This document shows, piece by piece, positions 40,201 to 49,161 of a stretch of 64,000 bases of DNA (its first letter is position 1; every line of letters starts with the position of its first letter). The position numbers and the translations under genes are program-made. The stretch is from Antedon mediterranea (taxonomy: Eukaryota > Echinodermata > Crinoidea > Comatulida > Antedonidae). Where the stretch lies: assembly GCF_964355755.1 (NCBI RefSeq), contig NC_092672.1, positions 34,096,501 through 34,160,500 on the forward strand. The letters run 5' to 3'. The notes under the pieces are model-generated. The model was not told where the DNA came from. It did no database searches and saw nothing but the letters and a program-made list of their open reading frames with translations.

Positions 40201-43200
40201 TTTCATTTCATTCTTTCATTCATTTTTTTCATTCGTTCCCTCTTTCTAACATTTCAGATGCACCCCTGAGTTAATTAGAAAACAAGATTTTATATAAAGC
40301 CTTGTCTACACTATCAGACTATGTGACAAAAAAATGTGATGTGTCATGTCATGGACATGATGATATTGTATCACTACCATATTTGGGAATATCACCGCCA
40401 TATTTGGGCATATCACACTTTTTTGTCAAACAAGTTTGATAGTGCAGACAGAGCTTTAGACGATGAAATTACCATCAGAATATTGTTTGCAAGGCTGACA
40501 TTCATCTCCCCATGCTTTGACATTTGGCTGACAACAACAATCTGTTTGGCTAAATTCACCAGCCAATGCTTCTGAGCATGCCCAGTAGTCTTCCTTCACG
40601 TGAGATATATTCTTGTAGCATGGTGCAATAACAACAACTGTTAAAATTAGATATAATATTTTAACTTTTATATTAGATAATATCAATCAGTCAACCTTCC
40701 CTTTGGGCTGACCTAATACGTCTGGTTTTTCGGAAAGTCTGGTATTCAGAATGTGTTTTTAATGGTAAAAATTAATTTGAGACCTTTTGTACCTCAAGAA
40801 AAGTCTGTTTTTGGGAGAGTTTCTGGTTTTCAGAGAGTCTGTATTGGGAGAATTAACAGCACAAATATTTCACAATGATTGAAAATAATTTTCTCATCTC
40901 AAAGTTTTGTTACTTAAACTTAATAGCCATCTTGGAAGACAACTGACCAATATTCTGTTTTCACAATTTTTGTTTTATCGTACTATTGGATTATAATATT
41001 GACAATCACAGGATACAAACCTTGAGAAGAGTCACTTTGAACTGAATCAAAACCATCATCAATTTCCTCTACATCTATAGGAGATCCACACAACATATGA
41101 TAGGTATCTACAAGTGAAAACAGGCAATTTAATTTATAGCAGTCACCAGTAACTGTAGTAAAACAATTATGAGTCCAAACTGTTTGTAGCACTTTTTTAT
41201 TTCATAATTTTAAAAGTACTAGTTTGCCTTTTATCAGACTGAAAATATGAGATTATATCTCACTTTGAAGCACATTGAAGCAAAAATATAATATTTTAAT
41301 AATTTCATTCAAGTTTCAAATATATCATTTTCTACTCTTGAAAATAACAGATTATCATCTCCTTCACTTGTGTTTTTCAATCTATACTTTCTATTCTCAA
41401 TGATGGTTCACTTTTGCATAAACTTATTTTAATTAATTGCATGTTTTAAAACTTATATGATATATATAGGAAGACACATCAAGCCTAAGGTTTATTTGTT
41501 AAATTACAACTTAAACTGCTTGTGAAAGTTAGTTGCCTCTCATTTACAAATGTAACATTCATAGACACAAATGTATGATTAGTCTTTTTATCAAGAAGCT
41601 TTCAAAGTTAATTTGACACTTCAGGAAAGGAATCGCCTCATAGGCCTACATACATTACATGAATGCAAGTAGGCCTAGGCCTAAACTTATATATGTAAAT
41701 TACCTAAGCCATAAGCAGGGCAGCTGAAGTGTTTAGTCTTCCACTGTACTCTGTCCAATCCCTTTTCACAGCAACAGATTTTGAATGCTGCTTGTGCTTG
41801 AGCATTGATTTCCATTGAAGATGACCCAGGGACATCAATAGAGCAATCATCTTCTGGATGTATGTCAGGAACAGGAGGTGGAGCTATAATTTAACGAACC
41901 AATCGCAAATTAGTTTTTACTCTAGGCTATAGTTGACCACGAAGGAGGCTAAAATGCAAGCGTGATGCATGGGAAAATAACTCATCCTGCTTACCAAGCC
42001 TAGGCCTAGGCCCTACATCTTCTATGAGTCGAATAATCAATTTGTCCTACTGAGTGACTTCAATTCCCGCTTCAATTCTAAGTTTCTTCTACATCAAAGC
42101 ACAGAACAAAGACACAAAATGATTGTATTTCCTAATTTATTAGCTAGATTTAACTTTTACATCAAAATATACGGTCTTAAAATCTCCAAAGTAACCCAGT
42201 TCGTCGTTGTCTCAACTCACTTTCTCGAACCCGAAAATATTTCAGTGCCGCGCCTGGTGCTAAAAGAACGTGATTGGATGAAGTAGTCGTCTGCTTAACA
42301 ACACTGTTAACCAATCACAGACTCTGAAAGTTATTGGGATACTACATTATTGGTAGAGGGTATATTTATAAAAGAAAGTTTTGAATCTTAGACTTACCAG
42401 ATAGAATACTCGGAAGAAGATGATTGATAACAATATGAGCTTCCGCATTCGCATTACACAAATTGGTAAATTCATCTAAGGAATAATAAAAGCAATTTAA
42501 AAATTAATGAATAAATGGTAATCATCGCAGTCTTCTTTAGATAATATCGTTAACGTCTTCATAAGAGCTTTTTATTGTTTACAAATCCCCAATTTCTTTC
42601 GGATGAGCAATTTATTTTTTAGTGGCATACATCTAACATAACAATAATCAACAATTATCTACTATAATCAAGGCATGAATCTAACAACAGGACATGAGCT
42701 CGCCTTGACAAGATATTAAATCGTAACAGTCCTTTGATCATATGTCTGTCTGCGACAAATACCACAGTGATGTACTAAGAGCCATTTTCTGTAAGAAAGA
42801 AGATTCGATGGCAGATGTAAAAAAATGGATCTGGGGCGTAGAATTGATCATGTCGCAGCCACAGATAACCCTTTGATCTCCAGAGCTCAGAATCCTATTG
42901 TTAGATTGCCTTGCTTTAATTAACAACATTATACCATACCTGACGTCACAAGAGGACAGTCGTCACATCGGGGTCCCCAAGATTCGCCCAACAAATCACA
43001 ACAACATGACTTCCACGTGTATCGACCTTCAACAGCATAACACTCACGTGATGCGTTTGGATAGGTGAATGAACCAAAGAAACAATAGGACTTTATATCT
43101 ATGAAAAAAAATGCAAACTTTATATTTTAAATCTCTGTCTACACCTTGGATTAAAGAATAATTAATTAATTATTCTTTACTCCATGGTATATAGGCCTAC

Positions 43201-45459
43201 ACTATAGTTTCAAAAGTGTGAGCTGCTCAAATATGGTAGTGATATGACGTCATTGTGTCCATATATGGGCACATAACAAATATTGTTTTGTCACATTTAA
43301 AGTTTGATATTTTTAATTAAGTAAAGAATGCGGTACACTAAAAAATAATCACAGGAAAGTATCCCATAATAGGAGTGTCTATTGAATATGGGTGTCCCAA
43401 AGGAAGGGTTTACACTGTAACTTGTAAAGCCTCCAGCAATGTGATAGGATTTAAAAACCTAAATTTAGAAAGCTGTTACGGCCATATAACTATCTATTGT
43501 AACTATGCGTACGATTATTAAACGAATTAATAGGAACCCGTCGTACATGTTAAGCCTATAAAAGGGTCGCAAATTACTCATAAATCAAAGTATAGAGGCA
43601 CCGGTCGTCTCTGTATATGCACGTGTCATTATTTAATTACCTCATATAATCATACTATCTTTGAATATAAAATTAAATTGTATAGTGAAACAGTGAGGTG
43701 TTCTGAGATTCTATTTTCGGAATTGTTCTGTTCTGTTGTCTTGATGAATTTGTGGTAAAATTAGTAAGAATAGTGGGGATGGTGTTAACGGTAGGATTGT
43801 CTATATGCGATAAAAATCGCATATAGTATACTATGAGTTTCCTGATTATTACTGGTTTATAGTGATGGATTAAATTCAAATTTAAATTCTTTATTTTCAA
43901 AAAAAGTAAACATTGTTGAATTTACAATATCAAAATAACAATTAAAAAATAATTAAAATTACAAGTTCATTACAACATATAAAAATGACATCAAAATATT
44001 TAAAGCATAATGATAAAATGTTATTTTAAAATTAAAAAACAAGCGCTGCGAAACATGTGTTTATTACTGGTTTTATAGTGCTGGGTATTATGTAACATGG
44101 AGACGCAGATAAGCAACGTCATCACTCCTTATCCACCAGTAGATGAGTATACTAATCAGCCTAAAGCACTGACATGTATCTACAAAATGTAGAATCACTT
44201 AATCCTCTCGGACTGCACTCATCTGTTCAGTTCTCATTGACCGTAAGTTATCGTAGCATCTTGTTACATACAAGACATTTTAGTGCGCGTAATGTTTATG
44301 GCAGATAGTAATGGTGGATTATTTACTTATGATGTCATTCACCTCCGCGCATTTTAGTTTGTTTTTGTCGTCTGCATTTTAGTTTGTTTTTGTCACAAAT
44401 ATAACATTGATTTTTAAGTAAAACGGATAATCACTTTCTAATGCTTGGAGCGTCACATACCCCTATCTCACCACCCTCTCCCCCAGCCCACCGTATTCAA
44501 CGTATTAGGTTATTAATAGGCTCAAGTTCTGTCTACACTATCAAACTTTATGTGACAAAAAATGTGATGTGTCCATGTACATGATGATGTAATATCACTA
44601 CCATATTTGGGCATATCACTACCATATTTGGGCACATCCCACTTTTTGTCAAACTAGTTTGATAGTGTAGACAGAGCTTAATTAAAATAATAATAATAAT
44701 AATAATTGCTTTTAACCATCACATTTGAGAGGATTATCAGATCAAACGTCATTTGCGTAAAACAACCCTATTTTGCAGTATGATGGTTAAAAGCAATTAT
44801 GCGGATTATAGAATATGTGGTATATATCTACAAAAATTGTTATTAATATTTTTAAAATGTTATGTTATCGTTTTGTTTAAATATTAATACATATTTCCTT
44901 ATTATAGGCCTTTAATATAGATATTTTTTTCAAACGTCTGACTATATACTTATACTAATATAACTGACTTATATACCAATGGAACTATCATTGTTATACA
45001 TTCACTTTTTACTATAATGATGATTTGTTTCGATTGAAAAAATGTTATTGTGGTTTCTTTAATTAACCAATTAATTTATTTTGTTTTTCTGTTTTTTTTA
45101 TTCGTGATTTATTTAATTACGACGAAATAAAAAACAAAAAATGAACTTATCTCAGAAAATGTTTAATATATTTATACATTATCTTGTTCTTTTTTATGCA
45201 TGATGTGTGACGATCAAAGAAATAAATTATTAGAAAAAATGTATCATCAATATAACGTAGGCCTCTACCGAGTAAATTAATGACGCAAAAATAAATTAAT
45301 GACTTTATATTATTAATAACCGCTTGTATTTTAAAAAATAATATTGTATGACCATCGTTTAAAGTTACAGATATACTTACCATGTTCCTTATCAACTGGT
45401 TCCGAAGAAAATATGAATAAAGCCTCAAAGAAAAGCAAAATTGCCAAATAATATTTCAT
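13209..45459 (-). CDS. Fibrillin-like seven-transmembrane receptor: signal peptide, 7 TB, 4 EGF, Methuselah-like 7TM
   Basis: Predicted 1465 residues from 20 exons, 5' to 3': 45459-45381, 43098-42940, 42475-42398, 41883-41704, 41107-41021, 40637-40473, 39872-39660, 39245-39099, 38725-38525, 37916-37755, 37315-37238, 36242-36051, 35536-35486, 35268-35098, 18477-18421, 18227-18111, 16635-16384, 15924-15802, 15564-13976, 13505-13209. Every intron is phase 1 except the last (phase 0). Residues 1-19 are a signal peptide (MKYYLAILLFFEALFIFSS). Residues 27-673 hold seven TB domains with CCC and WGxxCxxCP; each eighth Cys lies in the next small exon. TB2 lacks two cysteines. EGFs occupy 674-837, the last three with fibrillin-like CxPGxCxNxxGSF. 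Residues 838-1157 are a glycosylation-site-rich stalk without a recognisable GPS. 7TM from about 1158 has AAFFWMNAMALDFFFTF and FYGWGAP, as in Methuselah. Ligand unknown. Confidence 0.85.
13665..13855. mobile_element. Pogo-like MITE (family D) in the last receptor intron
   Basis: Starts tacagtgaaaccgctcattt and ends gggatggttttactgta, an imperfect terminal inverted repeat with TA ends. Inside, ctattgaagggacacc is repeated in tandem. Related fragments lie near 1389-1466, 38779-38880, 43330-43421 and 61561-61760. Confidence 0.7.
16689..16838. mobile_element. Family A MITE
   Basis: Begins agctctgtttacactatcaa and ends gttgtagacagagctta, with the usual aaatatggtagtgatatgac centre. Receptor intron, beside exon 16384-16635. 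Confidence 0.85.
16848..17466. repeat. Interspersed ~620-bp element between two MITEs
   Basis: Sequence with ends accctttccctgc and gggaatggggcttt. A partial reverse-orientation relative lies at about 53031-53380, sharing the region around gtgagaaacaatgcactacc (there ggtagtgcattgtttctttc) and the taaatgtac-type stretch. Probably a non-autonomous DNA transposon. No transposase seen. Confidence 0.55.
17467..17730. mobile_element. Two tandem family A MITE copies
   Basis: The first, partial copy (17467 to about 17580) and the second (about 17605-17730) both start with agctctgt.tacactatc. The spacer tcaagatgaccatagagttt also occurs beside the copy at 311, so spacer and MITE may have moved together. 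Confidence 0.8.
17771..18107. repeat. Minisatellite abutting the splice donor of the first EGF exon
   Basis: About eight units of 37-48 bp built on aggactagactaggcccct and aacaccacctggttacgggt, with or without gtgtac. The last unit runs into the donor of exon 18111-18227, so intron positions just after the donor are repeat-derived. Confidence 0.9.
19300..20682. mobile_element. TTAA-flanked DNA transposon nested in the left arm
   Basis: TTAA at 19296-19299 and 20683-20686 bracket a 1383-bp insert. Its ends are gtg and cac, with long inverted repeats: gcgtaatgatct and cagcattacttgcgtggata near the left end, the complement tatccacgcaagtaatgctg near the right. The right arm of the outer element shows the uninterrupted sequence here. 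TTAA targeting and end structure resemble piggyBac-type elements. No transposase frame. Confidence 0.75.
20700..20790. repeat. Short direct repeats in the left arm, mirrored in the right arm
   Basis: Several copies of cacgaaagctcagac or cacgaaagctaagac. The complementary block lies at about 34420-34505 (gtctgagctttcgtg repeats). This supports the pairing of the two outer arms. Confidence 0.8.
21318..27500 (+). repeat. Satellite array 1, ~106-bp monomer, forward orientation
   Basis: Roughly 58 tandem copies (array length divided by period). The monomer includes gatcccgtttaacactgttc, tatagtcattttggtatact and tgataaagaataggataaac. Each monomer has an imperfect hairpin: cactgttctcaa pairs with ttgagcacagtg. 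Variant monomers recur in blocks. The cggtatac variant occurs at 22251 and 25083, and a taagataaatt variant at 23284 and 26344, showing higher-order duplications of about 2.8-3.1 kb. No coding potential. Confidence 0.97.
27520..28145. repeat. Second satellite, ~85-105-bp monomer
   Basis: About seven diverged copies of a unit with gatgaatatgacgtggacac, gttgatgagtatattgata and cgacttttaaaagtgaaata. It lies between the inverted arrays of satellite 1. Two more degenerate units occur at about 28903-29075 beyond an insertion. Confidence 0.9.
28146..28900. repeat. Insertion interrupting satellite 2, with ctttn microsatellite and retroelement-like tail
   Basis: Satellite 2 stops here and resumes at about 28903. 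The insert holds a hammerhead-like core at 28178-28204, a ctttctttct run near 28230-28260, and sequence that on the minus strand reads like a retroelement 3' end (caattggtttgtttttaata then aagaaagaaag). No kept reading frame. Identity uncertain. Confidence 0.45.
29079..32396 (-). repeat. Satellite array 2, the same ~106-bp monomer in reverse orientation
   Basis: Roughly 31 copies, reading aagtttatcctattctttat, cactgtgctcaagtatacca and gaacagtgttaaacgggatc, the complement of array 1. Together the arrays make an inverted pair with several kilobases of potential pairing. Variants such as ctggatc, ctacatc and tatcctaatc mark local duplications. Confidence 0.97.
32990..33440. repeat. Internal hairpin segment inside the giant element
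   Basis: ctcttttggcgctccataga at about 33013 is complementary to tctatggagcgccaaaagag at about 33408. The stretch ctgtaaaatcatcaattt also pairs across the centre. Further copies of the same motif lie at about 32760-32840 and 33840-34010, so this unit has been duplicated in the right arm. Confidence 0.8.
35711..35975 (+). mobile_element. tRNA-derived SINE
   Basis: The head resembles a tRNA: A-box-like tggcttggtgg and B-box-like gggttcaagttcc about 45 bases later. The body ends near tggatcaccctcattaaata and an A-rich stretch. Receptor intron between exons 35486-35536 and 36051-36242. Confidence 0.7.
36510..36720. repeat. Two-copy tandem duplication
   Basis: A ~100-bp unit containing agagatttgtgaggtcacaa and tttgaaatcaca occurs twice, with short gatctca repeats around it. 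Receptor intron, non-coding. Confidence 0.75.
36936..37060. mobile_element. Family A MITE
   Basis: Begins agctctgtctacactatcaa and includes gatgtgcccaaatatgatag and tcacatttttttgtcacata. The right end has decayed. Confidence 0.8.
37595..37735. mobile_element. Family A MITE near the TB5 exon donor
   Basis: Ends gatagtgtagacagagcttt about 20 bases from the donor of exon 37755-37916. The left end is gtctacactatcaaacttta. Confidence 0.85.
38161..38487 (+). mobile_element. 5'-truncated LINE, RT C-terminal remnant
   Basis: The plus-strand frame reads DDETHPLHKQFALMNSGIRL and RFRCSFVPNAIHLYNS, the usual end of CR1/L2-type reverse transcriptase proteins. A 3' UTR follows, then aataaag and a gactat repeat tail. 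The rest of the element is missing. Receptor intron, opposite to the gene. Confidence 0.8.
38980..39093. mobile_element. Family A MITE reaching the TB4 exon donor
   Basis: The right end tttgatagtgtaaac stops about six bases from the end of exon 39099-39245, so the donor context beyond GTAAGTG is MITE sequence. Left end agtctgtttacactattaaa. Confidence 0.85.
40297..40460. mobile_element. Family A MITE near the TB3 exon donor
   Basis: Left end gccttgtctacactatcaga, right end gatagtgcagacagagcttt, 13 bases from exon 40473-40637. The central motif tatcactaccatatttggg is duplicated. Confidence 0.85.
40713..40860. mobile_element. Degenerate family C (pogo-like) MITE
   Basis: Shares tctggtattcag, gagaccttttgtacctc and tattgggagaattaac with the copy at 10078-10228. 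Receptor intron. Confidence 0.55.
43131..43312. mobile_element. Diverged family A MITE
   Basis: Includes ctctgtctacac, aaatatggtagtgatatgac and tccatatatgggcacataac. A short insertion with a palindromic taattaattaatta core splits the left end. Confidence 0.7.
43799..43826. repeat. Perfect short hairpin
   Basis: ctatatgcgat, a short A-rich loop and atcgcatatag form a perfect inverted repeat in the first receptor intron. No larger element is evident. Confidence 0.6.
44525..44681. mobile_element. Family A MITE, well preserved
   Basis: Near-symmetric copy: starts gttctgtctacactatcaaa, ends gatagtgtagacagagctta. First receptor intron. Confidence 0.9.
44704..44800. mobile_element. Mini inverted-repeat element (97 bp)
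   Basis: The ends aattgcttttaaccatca and tgatggttaaaagcaatta are complementary over about 18 bases. Preceded by a taa microsatellite next to a family A MITE. Confidence 0.6.
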
Positions 45460-46696
45460 CGTTCCGTCCTTGTAATATCCGATATTTATGTATTTTCTTG
45501 TCGTAAATTTCCTGAATCTTTGTAATATATTAAACTCTGTAAACACTCAAAATGCATTTTCTTGTTCAAATTGTATATTTTTTAGAATTTCAAATTTAGC
45601 ATTTGATCCAAAAATGTCGGCAACTAGTTTGTCTGTCTGTCTGTTATGTTCCGTCGTGTGCACTCAATCATCCATAAGTTAGAATTTCTGATTTTAGAAA
45701 TGGCCCGAATGATAAATTACCAGTTATAGTGTATTAGCCGCTTCACTGCTATCTTCCTATGCAATTAATATTATATCTCGTACTGGGTATCAGAGCCAAG
45801 TTGGATGTGTGCTCATACCTGATTGGCTACTACTACTCTCAGCGTAGAATTGTTCAACTACCCGAGTGAAGTTTCTAAATACTGCATAAATTAGCATTTA
45901 CTTGCTTACGAACTATAGACAAGTATGATTCCAACTATAGGATGGAACGCAAGAGTTGGATGATCCAAACTCTCGTTTATGATTGGTCAAATTATTTGTG
46001 TTGCATATACGTCTTATGTAATGTTTTTTAGTACAACTTCCCAATTATAAAACAATAGTCCATTTAAAAAGGCAGCGCCCCAATGTTGGTCGGGGAACAG
46101 TATCGCAAGCCACACTGTTGCGCACCACAACTCTAAAAATCTATAATCGAAATCTGCAGTATAATAGAACATAGAACTTTTATCGTGCAATATAACTAAT
46201 ACTTAACGGCACGTGATACGAAATTAACCAATCAAGTGTCAATAATAGTCAAGTGCGTTATACTGAATGTACTATTGTATCGGCCAATGAATTCGTGTGC
46301 ACACAATACTGGAAGAGAATTCCACAAGCACTGCCCTATAAAAAAAAACATATAATTTACCAGACTGTATAACACCCAAAGGAAAAGGAGGACATGATGA
46401 TATAGCATTAATACAGTTAGTATCATGAAGCTAATGGAAAAGCTATTAAAAGCTTTATCTATCATCCAAAAGACTTATTTGCTCAAATTATGTTCACTCG
46501 TGAAATTACGTCATCAATGACATACAACATATGTTTTGATTTAATGAACTTATCAATAGGTATTATGTTATTGTATTCTCACGTACGTATAAGATAATAT
46601 GATTTTGGTTTGATTGTTTTCACCCCGAATTTATACGTTAAAGCGTGCTTCCTATACTAGCTTGTGATTGGTTGAGCAACGTCCATGCTTGGAACT

Positions 46697-46848
46697 AAAG
46701 CTTGTTTCCCACTAGAGACGCAATGCAATGACGTAAGCGCAACGCAAACGAGTTGACAAGCGACAATTCGAATAATCCATCGCTTTTGATTGGTCAAATC
46801 GCCTACGTTGCGTTACGTTCTTCCGTTGCGTCTCTGGCGGGAACTATC
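46697..46848. mobile_element. Palindromic MITE, family B
   Basis: aagcttgtttcccactagag is mirrored by tctctggcgggaac. Internal acaagcgacaattcgaataa, catcgcttttgattggtcaa and gcgttgcgtc-type blocks match the copies at 62680-62840 and 53969-54095. Confidence 0.8.
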
Positions 46849-47279
46849 AAGTTTAAGAAAAGGAATCGAGGTGGTATTGTTCATAATGTTAGAAAACGAA
46901 AATATACTAAACAGAAACAATTCAATTACATTCCAAATTCTATAGTATTGGACGGATTTTAATTCATCAATTCTCTGTGGATTTGACATTATTACCTTGA
47001 TCTATATAACACCGAAATTATAAATAATCCTCATATTAATGAAACTAACGGATTGTAAATGACGAAATTTGCCAGTGATCAACAACCTTTTAACATAAAT
47101 CAGTAAAAACATTAATATTACTACACCTGTTATATATATGTGCAATAATGTCGCGCACTTCTCCACGAATGGTGCTCTGAATTTTTCAAAATCATAATTT
47201 TACTCGCGAATGAAAATTTCGAATTTGAAATGAGAAACATCTTTCAGTTTATGTAGAAAAATATACAATACAACTCCTA

Positions 47280-47600
47280 TTAAGACCCCTTAATAGGGGT
47301 GTTGAGTGTTAAAACATATTATTTCCTCACGCCCGTTGATTTCATGAGAAGGTATCCTCCTAATAGGGCTGTCCCCTGAATATAGGGGTATCGTAGTGTT
47401 AAATAAATTCCCTCTTCGTTCATTTCATGAGAACGGGTTCCCCTTCATAGGAATGTAGGGGTGTCGTAGTGTTAAATATATTTCCTCTCGCTTGTTCATT
47501 TCATGAGAAGGTATCCTCATAATACTAGGGCTGTCCATGAATACGTGGTTGCCTCTAGTGTTAAATATATTATTTACCCTCGCTCAATGCTCATTGATAT
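47280..47600. repeat. Degenerate tandem repeat, ~100-bp unit
   Basis: Three to four copies with cgtagtgttaaata, tttcatgagaaggtatcctc and ataggggtgt. The motif resembles the interior of family D pogo-like MITEs, so this may be a tandemly expanded MITE fragment. Confidence 0.7.
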
Positions 47601-47999
47601 CATGAGGTGTAGATGTTCAAATGTATTTAATGCGGAAAACGTGATTGTAATTATTCTTTACCATGTTAATATAATATAGTACAATATTATTATTGTTCCA
47701 GATATAGTTTGAGATATATTATTGGTGTACTAAATGAAAGCTACAAAACTAGAGTTGAATTCTGTTGTAAATCGCTGCAGTCATTTATTAAATTGCAATA
47801 ACTAATCACTACAAACGACAAATTTTACAAAATCATACCATTAAAAGCTGGATAAAAACCAAATACACAAAACTCAGCTACAACTTATCGTACTGTAATT
47901 GATTACATATTTATAAAGGTTGTGTAAAACCTCAAAGAAAATGTAAGAACTAGTACATATTATAGAAATTAATGATATTTAATATTACCTTGAATTGTA

Positions 48000-48570
48000 T
48001 AATTTAAAGTGAAAGTTTATTTGTTCTCAAGCTAAGATTTTATGTATTGGGAAAAAAAATCAGTTGCTCTCCACTTAAGTTTAGAATTTGAGAGTTGAAT
48101 AATCCATTGGCACTCAAGATTTTAGGATAGAAACCTGAATTTATAAATTCTCTCAAATTAAGAATGTCTTGTGAATGTATTTGTACTCAAGCTAATATAA
48201 GAGATTGAAAATTGAATTTATATCTTTACTCAAATTAAGAACGCGAGTATTGTAAATCTATTGGAACTCATTGTTTGTGCAAAGCCCCAGGGAAGAACAA
48301 CCATGTGTTGTTCTTGGTTAAATAAAGTTGAATTGAATTGGGATGGAAAACTGAATTTATATCTTTACTCAAATTAAGAACGCGAGTCTATTGGCACTCG
48401 TGCTAAAATTTGGGATTTTTGTTTATGTACGGCCACAGGAAAGAACAACCATGTGTTGATCTGGGCCTCTGTGGTTAAATAAAGTTGAATTCGGATTGAA
48501 AACTGAATTTACATCTTAACTCAAATTAATATACGAGTGTTGTAAATCTATTTGCACTCAAGCTAAGATT
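48000..48570. repeat. Degenerate direct repeats downstream of RSRC2
   Basis: Repeated blocks actcaaattaagaa, gaacgcgagt, gtaaatctatt.gcactca and aagaacaaccatgtgttg, the last followed by ttaaataaagttgaatt. At least three staggered copies, non-coding. Confidence 0.65.
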
Positions 48571-49161
48571 TGACAAAATAATTCTTAACATGCATGATGA
48601 TGTGAATTTTTTTTTAAAGTAACAAAAGTTATGTCCAAATTTATATTACTGGAAAGCTGTTTCAGTACGTTACTATACAAACTATAAAAAACAAATTAAT
48701 TACATTTTTCAGAAATTAATCTTAGAAAGAAATGACAAATAAATGTATGATATAAAACTGAATAAAAGAATTAAAAATGAAAATCGACATGAAAAATATA
48801 CAAGGTACGGTAGTTGCTTGAAACGTCTTGATTGATATGTAGCTTTCCTATCTGCAAACGACTTGACACGCATTGCAACGTGAATTTAAGAATGCAATTT
48901 AAAACGTAGGAAACCTGGTGTTAAGAATTTCCAGTTTTCTTGGCGTCACCGCTCTGGTAGAGTTGATATACCAACAATTACAACTACTAATAAAATTCTT
49001 GAGATAAATTTCTTTAAACCTATAATTATGCAAGTCCCATATTTATGTAAATTTAAAACATTCACTGCCAATATTGCTTTGGAAATAGCATGGGTCTTAA
49101 TATATGCTACCAGAGGCAAGCATTTTGTCTTAGACATGGTACTCCATAATAAATGCTGCGT

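Larger units (their letters stand above)
45460..49161. other. Intergenic region between the receptor 5' end and the RSRC2 3' end
   Basis: No gene supported in 3.7 kb. The receptor promoter should lie just right of 45459, but I see no clear core element. The rest holds one MITE (46697-46846), two degenerate tandem regions and AT-rich sequence. Short open frames here have no recognisable domain. Confidence 0.6.

Noticed and set aside
35098-45459. The TB exons as a separate secreted fibrillin or LTBP gene
   Set aside because: No stop codon or terminal exon follows TB7, and its last cysteine is encoded beyond the giant intron on the EGF side. Not fully excluded without transcripts.
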